Origin: an uncultured Bacteroidales bacterium
Lineage (GTDB): Bacteria; Bacteroidota; Bacteroidia; Bacteroidales; Bacteroidaceae
DNA length: 40,403 nt
Assembly (NCBI GenBank): GCA_937898885.1
Contig: CALDKD010000042.1
Coordinates: forward strand, 1 to 40,403
Reading direction: 5' to 3'
The notes beneath the pieces are model-generated. The model was not told the origin of the DNA, ran no database searches, and saw only the letters and a program-made list of their open reading frames with translations. Position 1 is the stretch's first letter; every line of letters starts with the position of its first letter. Positions 16,433-24,313 of this stretch are shown here, piece after piece. The translations under genes were made by a program, and so were the position numbers.

Positions 16433-16462
16433 TTGGAGGTTAAGCATTGTTTTGTATCTTTG
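16433..16462 (+). promoter_or_regulatory. Bacteroidetes-type promoter of the fasciclin gene
   Basis: TATCTTTG at 16455-16462 is an exact -7 match. A partial -33 element (ttg, 16433-16435) lies 19 bp upstream. The leader to the ATG at 16499 is about 30 nt. Confidence 0.6.
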
Positions 16463-16498
16463 CGTGTTAAATAGTGAAAATTTAATAAAACTACAAAT

Positions 16499-18550
16499 AT
16501 GAAAAAGAACAATTGGGCGTCAAGAATTGCCAAATGTTGCCTTCCTGCAATGCTGATAGGTATGCTCGCTATCCAGCAGAGTTGTCTGGATGAGGTGGCT
16601 CCTGGCAACTATTACACGTTTACAGGAAACACAGTTGCCAGCTTCCTCGAGAGTGAGGGTTACAAGGAGAACTTCACTGACTTTGTGAAGGTCCTCAAGA
16701 GAGCAGGCGTCTGGGGCGAGATGAGGACTTACGGTACATACACATGTTTCGCGCCAACCAATGAGGGCTTCAAGGAGTATCTTGCGAACAAGGGCGTATC
16801 ATCTGTAGATGAGCTTACCAAGGAGCAGTGCGATACCATAGCTCTCACCCACCTTTGCAACCATCTTTTCTATTGCAAGGATCTGGTAACCGGAGCTCTT
16901 CCTTATCCGAACCTGCTTGACCGTTATCTGGTCTATACCTGTGACTCAAGCGCTGACGCCACCGGCAAGTACAAGATTGTATATCGTCTTAACTCACAGA
17001 CAACAATCATCGAGCGTGATGACTCTGTTCAGAATGGTGTCGTTCAGATTGTTGACAGAGTCCTCTCACCGAGTAACAAGATGCTGCCCGATGTTATGAA
17101 GGAGGACCCGAGCATCAGTCTGTTCAATAAGGCTCTTCTTGAGACCGGACTGGCTGACTCACTGGTCGCTTATATTGATGCTACATACCGCACACCTTCG
17201 TACGACTCTACATCTGCATCAAAGGGCGTAAGATACGATACCGGTTTTGAGACTAATCAGATTGGAATCTTCCCGGAGAAGAGGTATTTCAAATTTACCG
17301 CTTTCGCTGAGACTGACTCAGTATTCAAGGCACACGGAATTGAGACTCTTGACCAGTTGGTCGCATATGTGACACCTATTTATAAAGAGTCGTTCCCGAA
17401 CAGCCAGTATGACGAGAATGACTACACAGACCGTAATCACCCTCTGAACAGGTTCGTGGCATACCACCTTCTTCCTGAGCAGCTGAACTACAATGAGTTC
17501 AATATCTCACAGCCGGAGCTCACGGGCTACTATCTGGAGTGGGCTAACATTGATATTGAGGATTTCTTTGAGACTATGATGCCTCACTCAATCATGAGAC
17601 TCAGCTCCCCGTACATTGGCGGCCGCTTCATCAATAGAAAGGGTATCGCATCGAAGGCAGGTTTTGTACGTGGAATTGAGATCTTCGACCCGAACAGACC
17701 AGGTGCCGCAGGTTGCGAGCTGTTAGACAAATCCGCAATCAATGGTGTATATCACTATATTGACGATATTCTTCTGTACGACAAGACCACAAGAGAGGAG
17801 ACTCTTAACACCCGTATCCGTATTATGTGTCAGACATTGTCGCCTGACTATATAAACAGCGGTGCCCGTGGCCGTGTTGCGAATGCATCTGACAAGAACG
17901 CCTGGACAATGGGCTATCTTCCCGGATATTGCACGAACGTTGAGATGTCTGATGAGACACAGGCTTGGGTACGTTACAGAAACAACACCTTTACCTGCTT
18001 CTTCGGTGAGGAGATTACAGTTATGGGTATCTTTGACATTACCTATAAGCTGCCGCCAGTACCATTCCCCGGTACATACGAGCTGAGAATGTATGAGTGC
18101 ACAATGAAGGGCCAGACTCTGAATGGCTACTCTTGCGACAGAGGTGTGGTACAGGTTTATCTGAATGGCGTGCCACAGGGTATTCCAGTTGACCTGCGTA
18201 TCAGCCAGACTGATCCTGAGGTAACCGGAGACGGTGAGCAGGTTAAGAAACCGGATGCAGGTGATGAGGAGGCTGAGGCGCTTCTGCGTGCAAAGGAGAA
18301 GGCAATGCACAGCCGTGGCTATATGCTGGCTCCAGACTCATATTCAGCCCAGGGTAGTATCAACTTGCGTTGGGACCGTGATGATTGCTTGAGAAAGATT
18401 ATTACCACCGACTATTTTGAGCCAGAGCAGGATTACTATTTCAGAATCCGTGAGGTACTTGACAACCCGGCCGCTTGCTGCCCATTCAATATGATTGAGC
18501 TTGTGCCGAAGAGCATTTTTGCAGGTGACATACCGGAGGATTCACATTAA
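16499..18550 (+). CDS. Fasciclin-domain lipoprotein
   Basis: A 683-residue protein with a lipoprotein-like signal (AMLIGMLAIQQSC, Cys29). Two fasciclin (FAS1) domains are recognisable. The first spans about 45-200, with TYTCFAPTNEGFKEYL and a domain end VQIVDRVLSPSNKMLPDVM. The second spans about 205-435, with NRFVAYHLLPEQLNYNEF and NGVYHYIDDILLYD. Residues from about 440 are a beta-rich region without a recognised domain (ELRMYECTMKGQTLNGYS). FAS1 domains mediate adhesion or glycan and protein binding; in Bacteroidetes such lipoproteins are commonly surface-exposed. The gene stands alone between its own promoter and a strong terminator, so its partners cannot be inferred from an operon. Confidence 0.85.
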   Translation: MKKNNWASRIAKCCLPAMLIGMLAIQQSCLDEVAPGNYYTFTGNTVASFLESEGYKENFTDFVKVLKRAGVWGEMRTYGTYTCFAPTNEGFKEYLANKGVSSVDELTKEQCDTIALTHLCNHLFYCKDLVTGALPYPNLLDRYLVYTCDSSADATGKYKIVYRLNSQTTIIERDDSVQNGVVQIVDRVLSPSNKMLPDVMKEDPSISLFNKALLETGLADSLVAYIDATYRTPSYDSTSASKGVRYDTGFETNQIGIFPEKRYFKFTAFAETDSVFKAHGIETLDQLVAYVTPIYKESFPNSQYDENDYTDRNHPLNRFVAYHLLPEQLNYNEFNISQPELTGYYLEWANIDIEDFFETMMPHSIMRLSSPYIGGRFINRKGIASKAGFVRGIEIFDPNRPGAAGCELLDKSAINGVYHYIDDILLYDKTTREETLNTRIRIMCQTLSPDYINSGARGRVANASDKNAWTMGYLPGYCTNVEMSDETQAWVRYRNNTFTCFFGEEITVMGIFDITYKLPPVPFPGTYELRMYECTMKGQTLNGYSCDRGVVQVYLNGVPQGIPVDLRISQTDPEVTGDGEQVKKPDAGDEEAEALLRAKEKAMHSRGYMLAPDSYSAQGSINLRWDRDDCLRKIITTDYFEPEQDYYFRIREVLDNPAACCPFNMIELVPKSIFAGDIPEDSH

Positions 18551-18576
18551 TCCTTCATAAGAATACTAGTGATTTG

Positions 18577-18612
18577 ATAAGGTGGAACGAATATCAATCC
18601 GTTCCACCTTAT
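18577..18612 (+). terminator. Strong terminator between the fasciclin gene and xylB
   Basis: A perfect 13-bp stem, ataaggtggaacg (18577-18589) with cgttccaccttat (18600-18612), encloses a 10-nt loop and is followed by ttttatt. Confidence 0.8.
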
Positions 18613-18630
18613 TTTATTAATGAAAATTAG

Positions 18631-18638
18631 TAATTTTG
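18631..18638 (+). promoter_or_regulatory. -7 promoter element for xylB
   Basis: TAATTTTG (18631-18638) fits TAnnTTTG and would start transcription near 18645, upstream of the ATG at 18686. A second match, TATATTTG at 18675-18682, lies too close to the start codon to drive this gene unless the message is leaderless. No good -33 element is seen. Confidence 0.4.
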
Positions 18639-18685
18639 TCACAAATTTATCTGAGAATACTAATAATAAACTAATATATTTGGCT

Positions 18686-20164
18686 ATGTATCTTTTAGGT
18701 TATGACATTGGCAGCTCATCAGTGAAGGCCAGTCTTGTTGATGCCTCTACAGGCGCGTGTGTTGCTACTTCTTTTGCTCCTAAGTCGGAGGCTCCTATCA
18801 AAGCCGTGAATCCCGGCTGGGCTGAGCAGAATCCAGATGACTGGTGGAGCTACCTGAGACAGGCCACCTCGGATATTATGGGCATCAGCTCTGCTGATCC
18901 CAAGGATATTGCCGCTATTGGAATATCTTATCAGATGCACGGTCTGGTGTGTGTTGACAAGGACCAGAAGGTATTGCGTCCGGCCATCATCTGGTGCGAC
19001 AGCCGTGCCGTTCAGATAGGCGAGACTGCATTCAAGGAGCTTGGTCACTCACAGTGTCTTACTCATCTTCTGAATACTCCTGGTAATTTCACCGCATCGA
19101 AGCTGGCTTGGGTAAAGCGCAATGAGCCTGAGATCTTTGAGAAGATAGACAAGATAATGCTTCCTGGCGATTATATCGCAATGCGCCTTACCGGTGAGGT
19201 GTGCACAACCGTATCAGGACTGTCAGAGGGTATGTTCTGGGATTTCCAGACAGGCGATGTGGCGAACTTCCTTCTTGATTATTACGGAATTCCACGCTCA
19301 TTCATTCCTGAGATAAAGCCTACATTCGCAGAGCAGGGCCGTATGACCGCATCTGCCGCAGCAGAGCTTGGCCTTGCAGCCGGCATTCCTGTAACATATC
19401 GTGGCGGTGACCAGCCGAACAATGCTTTGTCATTGAACGTGTTTGAGCCCGGTGAGATCGCTTCCACAGCAGGTACCTCAGGTGTGGTTTATGGCGTTAA
19501 CGGTGAGATCAGCTACGATCCTAAGTCACGTGTGAATACTTTCGCTCACGTCAATCACGAGTTCAACAAGACAAGACTTGGCATTCTTCTCTGCATAAAC
19601 GGAACCGGTATCCTGAATGCCTGGATGAAGCGTAACATTATGTCTGAGGGATACAGTTACAACGATATGAACGAGCTTGCATCCAAGGCTCCCATCGGTG
19701 CCGGTGGCGTCAGTGTCATGCCGTTCGGTAACGGAGCTGAGCGCGTGCTTGAGAACCGTGAGGCAGGATGCAGCTTCCACGGCATCAATTTCAATATCCA
19801 TAACCGCTCACATCTGCTCAGGGCTTGTCAGGAGGGTATTGTATTCTCCTTCAAGTACGGCATTGACATTATGGAGGATATGGGTATGCCTATCAACAAG
19901 ATTCATGCGGGAAGGGCGAATATGTTCCTCAGCCCGATATTCCGCAATACTCTTGCCGGCGTGACCGGAGCTACCATAGAGCTTTACGATACCGATGGCT
20001 CAATCGGCTCGGCACGTGGCGCAGGTATGGGCGCAGGCATCTATAAGGATCACAATGAGGCCTTCTCTACACTTCAGAAGATTGATGTCATTGAGCCGAA
20101 GGCTGCCGACATGCCTGCATACGAGGAGGCATACCAGTTGTGGAAGTCATACATTTCGGAGTGA
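18686..20164 (+). CDS. xylB: Xylulokinase
   Basis: Phosphorylates D-xylulose to D-xylulose 5-phosphate with ATP. The start at 18686 gives MYLLGYDIGSSSVKASLVDA, placing the FGGY phosphate-binding loop at the extreme N-terminus as in the family; an in-frame ATG at 18620 would add 22 unsupported residues. The 492 residues contain GISYQMHGLVCVD, the substrate-binding RPAIIWCDSRA, and RGGDQPNNALSLNVF, which holds the catalytic Asp. The C-terminal half reads GRANMFLSPIFRNTLAGVTGATIELYD and GSARGAGMGAGI. It is followed at 35 bp by a GH8 xylanase gene, which supports a xylose role over other FGGY kinases. No xylose isomerase gene is in the window. Confidence 0.92.
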   Translation: MYLLGYDIGSSSVKASLVDASTGACVATSFAPKSEAPIKAVNPGWAEQNPDDWWSYLRQATSDIMGISSADPKDIAAIGISYQMHGLVCVDKDQKVLRPAIIWCDSRAVQIGETAFKELGHSQCLTHLLNTPGNFTASKLAWVKRNEPEIFEKIDKIMLPGDYIAMRLTGEVCTTVSGLSEGMFWDFQTGDVANFLLDYYGIPRSFIPEIKPTFAEQGRMTASAAAELGLAAGIPVTYRGGDQPNNALSLNVFEPGEIASTAGTSGVVYGVNGEISYDPKSRVNTFAHVNHEFNKTRLGILLCINGTGILNAWMKRNIMSEGYSYNDMNELASKAPIGAGGVSVMPFGNGAERVLENREAGCSFHGINFNIHNRSHLLRACQEGIVFSFKYGIDIMEDMGMPINKIHAGRANMFLSPIFRNTLAGVTGATIELYDTDGSIGSARGAGMGAGIYKDHNEAFSTLQKIDVIEPKAADMPAYEEAYQLWKSYISE

Positions 20165-20199
20165 TTTGACCGTATATTATTAACCAAACATATTGCATT

Positions 20200-21465
20200 A
20201 TGAGAATTTGGAAGATTTCGTTGCTTTGCCTGTCGGCTCTGTTTATTGGCGCTGTTCAGAATGTTGATGCCAAGAAGATGAAGCCTTGGGACAAAGGTGC
20301 TGCGGTTACCGGCAAATACCGTAACTATTTCAAGGAGCTTGGATATAAGCAGAAGGATATTGACAAGAAGGTTGCCGATGCCTACTATCAGGTGTTTGAG
20401 GCTCCTACCCGTGCATATTTTGATGTTCAGGTTGATGGCCAGATGATGGGTTACATCTCTGACGTGAAGAACCGCGATGTCCGTACCGAGGGTATGTCGT
20501 ATGCTATGATGGTTGCTGTTCAGATGGACAAACCTGAGATGTTCAATAAACTGTGGCGTTGGGCAAGACACTTCATGCGTCACAATGAGGATGGCCCGTC
20601 GCACGGTCTTTACGCCTGGTCCTGCAGAGTGGATGGCCGTCGCAACTCGGGCGGAAGCGCCAGCGACGGTGAGCTCTATTTCGTTACCGACCTGCTTCTG
20701 GCCTCACGTCGTTGGGGCAGCTTTGAGGAGTTTGACTATCTGGCCGAGGCTCAGGAACTGTTGAACGATCTCTTCTCCAAGGATGGTACAGGTGGTGTCA
20801 CCAACATCATCAATATGGAGCACAAGCTGATTAACTTCTGCCCTGACAGACGCTCAAATGAATGGACTGATCCATCATATCATCTGCCGGCATTCTATGA
20901 GATATGGGCTGAGACAGCACAGGACGGTCGCGAGGATCTGTACCGCGAGCTGGCCGACAATGCACGTCAGTATCTGCACAGAGCCGTCAACGAGGAGAGC
21001 GCCATCAATCCTGACCAGGGTCAGTTTGACGGTACTCCTAACCGTGGCTCGGAGTTCCACTATGATTCCTGGCGTGTTCCTATGAATATCGCTATGGACT
21101 TCAACCTGTACAACAAGGATGCGGAATGGCAGAGTGAGTATGCCAGGAAGTTCCAGAAGACTGTCACCGCTTTTGGTATTGAGGAGTTTCCGGATCAGTT
21201 TGGTCTGGATGGCAAGGAGCCTAAGATGATTATGGGTGCCGGCGGTTTCCGCAAGCTTCGCCACTCAATCGGTTTCGTAGGCACTACAGCCACTACCAGT
21301 CTTATGACTGACAGTGAGGTGAGCCGCGAGCTGGTGCGTCATTTCTGGGAGCAGGAGATGCGTCCGGATATGTACGAGGATGGCTACTATGATGTTTATT
21401 ACGATGGCCTGATTAATCTGTTCGCATTGCTGCACCTGAGTGGCAATTACAGGGTTAGCTGGTAA
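20200..21465 (+). CDS. GH8 reducing-end xylose-releasing exo-oligoxylanase
   Basis: A 421-residue GH8 enzyme with a signal peptide (LCLSALFIGAVQNVDA). The (alpha/alpha)6 barrel motifs include VRTEGMSYAMMVAV, with general acid Glu97, and GGSASDGELYF, with Asp156. The sequence from PNRGSEFHYDSWRVPMNIAMD to the end is typical of the Rex subgroup, which removes xylose from the reducing end of xylo-oligosaccharides, and differs from endo-acting GH8 cellulases. The gene is coupled with xylB at 35 bp and would supply xylose that, once isomerised, becomes the XylB substrate. It ends before an intrinsic terminator. Confidence 0.88.
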   Translation: MRIWKISLLCLSALFIGAVQNVDAKKMKPWDKGAAVTGKYRNYFKELGYKQKDIDKKVADAYYQVFEAPTRAYFDVQVDGQMMGYISDVKNRDVRTEGMSYAMMVAVQMDKPEMFNKLWRWARHFMRHNEDGPSHGLYAWSCRVDGRRNSGGSASDGELYFVTDLLLASRRWGSFEEFDYLAEAQELLNDLFSKDGTGGVTNIINMEHKLINFCPDRRSNEWTDPSYHLPAFYEIWAETAQDGREDLYRELADNARQYLHRAVNEESAINPDQGQFDGTPNRGSEFHYDSWRVPMNIAMDFNLYNKDAEWQSEYARKFQKTVTAFGIEEFPDQFGLDGKEPKMIMGAGGFRKLRHSIGFVGTTATTSLMTDSEVSRELVRHFWEQEMRPDMYEDGYYDVYYDGLINLFALLHLSGNYRVSW

Positions 21466-21484
21466 TGCAGTCTGTAATATGTTT

Positions 21485-21517
21485 AACCGCCGTGGGATTT
21501 CCTGTGGCGGTTTTTTA
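21485..21517 (+). terminator. Intrinsic terminator after GH8
   Basis: aaccgcc (21485-21491) pairs with ggcggtt (21506-21512) across a 14-nt loop, followed by a run of six T. Confidence 0.8.
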
Positions 21518-21534
21518 TTGCTGTTTTCACGGCT

Positions 21535-21790
21535 TTGACGGTAGTGCGGTGGAATATTACCTGCGTGGCTACTCGCTTACGCTCCACAAGGCTAACGGCT
21601 AACTCAGTCCTTTTAGCCACACTTTGTGTGTCTAACGTCCTCAAACACACGCCGTTCTTAACGCCTTGTGGAGCTACCTCGCTTAACGCCACTCCGGGGA
21701 TATCCCTCCGCATTACCCTCAAAGCCTCCGGGAGCCGCAGATTGACTAAGGGCAGGCAGAGGCGTGACTTGGTGGCAATATGACAGCGAA
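21535..21790. repeat. Palindrome-rich intergenic segment of unknown nature
   Basis: The 374 bp between the GH8 terminator and iorA hold no convincing gene. A perfect 12-bp inverted repeat, gctccacaaggc (21581-21592) and gccttgtggagc (21663-21674), encloses further pairing blocks (acggc/gccgt, gtgtg/cacac). The segment gctactcgcttacgc (about 21568) recurs imperfectly as gctacctcgcttaacgcc (about 21673). The perfect palindromes gggatatccc (21697-21706) and ctccgggag (21726-21734, odd centre) follow. Both strands stay open over long stretches (151 codons on the minus strand from 21938 to 21483) but match no protein I recognise. It may be a dispersed repeat family or a structured RNA. Confidence 0.5.
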
Positions 21791-21891
21791 AGCGGGAATT
21801 TGCTGATAAAAGTTGCGGTTTTGCACGTTTTGAATTGTTTGTTTCGCTGAAAACTGCGAAATTTGCAATAAGATTGAATTCTTGGAATATT

Positions 21892-23490
21892 ATGAGGAAA
21901 CTTCTATTAGGCGATGAGGCTATCGCACAGGGTGCCATTGATGCCGGACTGAGTGGTGTCTATGCATACCCGGGAACGCCATCCACAGAGATTACAGAGT
22001 ATATCCAGGGCTATTGCAAGGCTACTGGAGCAAATATCCATAACCGCTGGTGCACTAACGAGAAGACCGCTATGGAGGCGGCTCTCGGCATGTCGTTTGC
22101 AGGCAAGAGGGCATTGGTATGTATGAAGCACGTCGGTATGAATGTCGCGGCCGATCCGTTCGTCAACTCGTCAATCACAGGTGTGAACGGAGGTCTGATA
22201 GTGCTTGTGGCCGATGACCCCTCAATGCACTCGTCACAGGATGAGCAGGATACCCGTTTCTACGGCAAGTTTGCCATGATTCCCGTGATTGAGCCGTCAA
22301 GCCAGCAGGAGGCTTACGATATGATGGCTTACGCATACAATATGTCGGAGTCACTTAAGCTGCCGGTGCTGATGCGTACAGTTACCCGTCTGGCTCACTC
22401 GCGTGCGGTAGTCGATCTGAAGCCGGCCCGTGAGCAGAATGCCCTTAATCCGGTTAACGGCACGCGCGACTGGGTGCTGCTGCCTGCCATCGCGCGTCGC
22501 AGATATGCCGGTCTCATAGAGCGTCAGCCCGAGATCAGGAAACTTGCCGAGGAGAGCCCGTTCAATCTGTTCAAGGCTCCGGCAAAGCGCTTTGAGATGG
22601 GTGCCATAGCCTGCGGAAACGCATATAACTACCTTTCGGAGTGCTATCCGGAGGGCATTCCTTTCCCAGTGCTTAAACTCTCACAATATCCTGTACCGCA
22701 GGAGACTGTCCGCACAATGGCCGAGCAATGCGACTCAATTCTGGTGATTGAGGATGGCCAGCCGTTCGTTGAGGAGCAGGTTGCGGGAATCCTGCCTACA
22801 GACTGCCGTATTCTGGGCCGTCTTACTGGTGAGCTTCCACGTCAGGGTGAGCTGAATCCTGATATTGTCAAGGTGGCTCTTGGTCTTGACATCCTGCCGC
22901 ATCCCGATGTGGCCCGCAATATTGTGGCCCGTCCGCCAGCCTTGTGCCAGGGTTGTGGCCATCGTAGCGTATATGAGGCTATCAATCTGGTGCTCAAGGA
23001 TTATAAGGACGCAAAGGTGTTTGGCGATATAGGTTGCTACACTCTTGGAGCTCTGCCTCCGTTCCAGGCTCTTGACAGCACTGTGGATATGGGCGCGTCT
23101 ATCAATATGGCCAAGGGTGCGGCCGATGCGGGCGTGTTCCCTGCAGTGGCCATCATCGGAGACAGCACATTCACACACTCCGGTATGACCGGCCTGCTGG
23201 ATGCCGTGAACGAGAACTCGCCAATCACCATAATCATATCCGACAATCTAACTACCGGCATGACCGGCGGTCAGGACTCTGCCGGAACAAACAAGTTCGA
23301 GGCTATCTGCCGTGGTATTGGTGTGGATGACGCTCACCTGAAGGTGGTTGTTCCGCTTCCACAGAATATGGACGAGATTACACGCATCCTGCGTGAGGAG
23401 ATTGAGTATCGCGGACTCTCGGTTATCATACCAAGGCGCGAATGTATCCAGACACTTGCCCGCAAGGCAAAGGCTAAGAATCGGATTTGA
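21892..23490 (+). CDS. iorA: Indolepyruvate ferredoxin oxidoreductase, alpha subunit
   Basis: The larger subunit of the TPP-dependent 2-oxoacid oxidoreductase that converts aryl pyruvates to aryl-acetyl-CoA with ferredoxin, or the reverse. The start at 21892 gives MRKLLLGDEAIAQGAIDAGL; the in-frame ATG at 21835 adds residues outside the family. Of 532 residues, the N-terminal pyrimidine-binding domain includes YAYPGTPSTEITEYI and CTNEKTAMEAALG. The TPP domain has CQGCGHRSVYEAI (about 351-363) and a GDSTFTHSGMTGLLDAVN block (about 422-439). It stops right after IIPRRECIQT, so the C-terminal 2[4Fe-4S] ferredoxin module of archaeal-type IorA is absent. iorB follows after a 165-bp palindromic gap. 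Confidence 0.9.
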   Translation: MRKLLLGDEAIAQGAIDAGLSGVYAYPGTPSTEITEYIQGYCKATGANIHNRWCTNEKTAMEAALGMSFAGKRALVCMKHVGMNVAADPFVNSSITGVNGGLIVLVADDPSMHSSQDEQDTRFYGKFAMIPVIEPSSQQEAYDMMAYAYNMSESLKLPVLMRTVTRLAHSRAVVDLKPAREQNALNPVNGTRDWVLLPAIARRRYAGLIERQPEIRKLAEESPFNLFKAPAKRFEMGAIACGNAYNYLSECYPEGIPFPVLKLSQYPVPQETVRTMAEQCDSILVIEDGQPFVEEQVAGILPTDCRILGRLTGELPRQGELNPDIVKVALGLDILPHPDVARNIVARPPALCQGCGHRSVYEAINLVLKDYKDAKVFGDIGCYTLGALPPFQALDSTVDMGASINMAKGAADAGVFPAVAIIGDSTFTHSGMTGLLDAVNENSPITIIISDNLTTGMTGGQDSAGTNKFEAICRGIGVDDAHLKVVVPLPQNMDEITRILREEIEYRGLSVIIPRRECIQTLARKAKAKNRI

Positions 23491-23640
23491 AATGATTAAC
23501 TTCAATTCTTATGCTTCTTTTCCGCATATTTTTCAGCCGGTTCTCGGTCACAATGGAGCCACATTGCTCCCTCAAACCGCCAGTAAATCTGCTGGAAAAT
23601 AACCTATAATAATTTTCGTCAACCATTTCAAAACCGATTC
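23478..23640. repeat. Long imperfect inverted repeat between iorA and iorB (MITE-like)
   Basis: Left arm 23479-23500 and right arm 23618-23639 are complementary at 19 of 22 positions, and pairing continues inward with mismatches for about 12 more bases. The left arm includes the iorA stop codon. The interior contains further complementary blocks (ttttccgc near 23518 with ctggaaaa near 23592; ggagc/gctcc at about 23555-23570), so almost the whole 163 bp can fold as one branched hairpin. No clear target-site duplication is seen. It may be a miniature inverted-repeat element or an RNA structure that sets the iorA:iorB ratio. Confidence 0.6.
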
Positions 23641-23655
23641 CAGAGTATAGAAATA

Positions 23656-24228
23656 ATGAAGACAGATATAATTTTGGCAGGTGTAGGAGGACAGGGTATC
23701 CTCTCAATTGCAACAGTGATAGGTCAGGCCGCTCTTGAGGAGGGACTGTATATCAAGCAGGCCGAGGTTCACGGAATGAGCCAGCGTGGTGGCGACGTTC
23801 AGTCAAATCTCCGTATTTCCGACAAGCCTATCGCAAGCGACCTTATCTCGCTTGGGCAGGCCGATGTCATCATTGCCATGGAGCCGATGGAGGCTCTGCG
23901 ATACAAGGAGTATCTCAAGATGGGCGGATGGGTGATTACGTCATCGAACCCGTTTGTCAACATACCGAATTATCCGGACAAGGACGCCATTCTTGCAGAG
24001 CTCAGAGAACTGGAGAATGTGGTTCTGATTGACACCGAGAAGATTGGTGCCGAGAACAAGATGGCCAAATCGGTCAATATGATTCTTCTGGGTGCCGCCT
24101 CAAGGGCGTTGCAGAGCATAAGCTTTGAGAAGCTTTGCGCCAGTGTGAGGACTATCTTCGGAGCCAAGGGCGATGCTGTAGTAGAGATGAACATCAAAGC
24201 TCTGGAGATTGGCAGGGCGTGCGAGTAA
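23656..24228 (+). CDS. iorB: Indolepyruvate ferredoxin oxidoreductase, beta subunit
   Basis: The gamma-type domain partner of IorA, 190 residues, cytoplasmic. MKTDIILAGVGGQGILSIATVIGQAA is the glycine-rich N-terminal signature of the family; QAEVHGMSQRGGDVQSNLRI (about 35-54) is the conserved substrate/TPP-contact segment, and VNMILLGAASRAL the conserved C-terminal part. The length is typical. It is on the same strand as iorA with a palindromic element between them, and an aminotransferase gene follows 85 bp later. The three suggest interconversion of aromatic amino acids and aryl-acetates through aryl pyruvates. Confidence 0.93.
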   Translation: MKTDIILAGVGGQGILSIATVIGQAALEEGLYIKQAEVHGMSQRGGDVQSNLRISDKPIASDLISLGQADVIIAMEPMEALRYKEYLKMGGWVITSSNPFVNIPNYPDKDAILAELRELENVVLIDTEKIGAENKMAKSVNMILLGAASRALQSISFEKLCASVRTIFGAKGDAVVEMNIKALEIGRACE

Positions 24229-24231
24229 TTT

Positions 24232-24283
24232 TTGGCTGTTGGCTTTTGGCTGCTGGCGGCCGTGCGGAATGTTGGCTGTTGGC
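24232..24283. repeat. ttggctgttggc repeats between iorB and the aminotransferase gene
   Basis: The 12-mer ttggctgttggc occurs at 24232-24243 and 24272-24283, with a variant (tttggctgctggc) at 24245-24257. Such GGCTGTTGGC-type runs look like a simple dispersed intergenic repeat. No terminator or promoter is recognisable in this 85-bp gap. Confidence 0.55.
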
Positions 24284-24313
24284 GGAATTGAATTGTTTTA
24301 AAATGTTGGAGTT

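Noticed and set aside
21535..21783. An 82-codon rightward ORF and a 151-codon leftward ORF as genes
   Set aside because: Neither has recognisable domains or a supported start; the leftward one begins inside iorA. I treat the region as a structured repeat instead.
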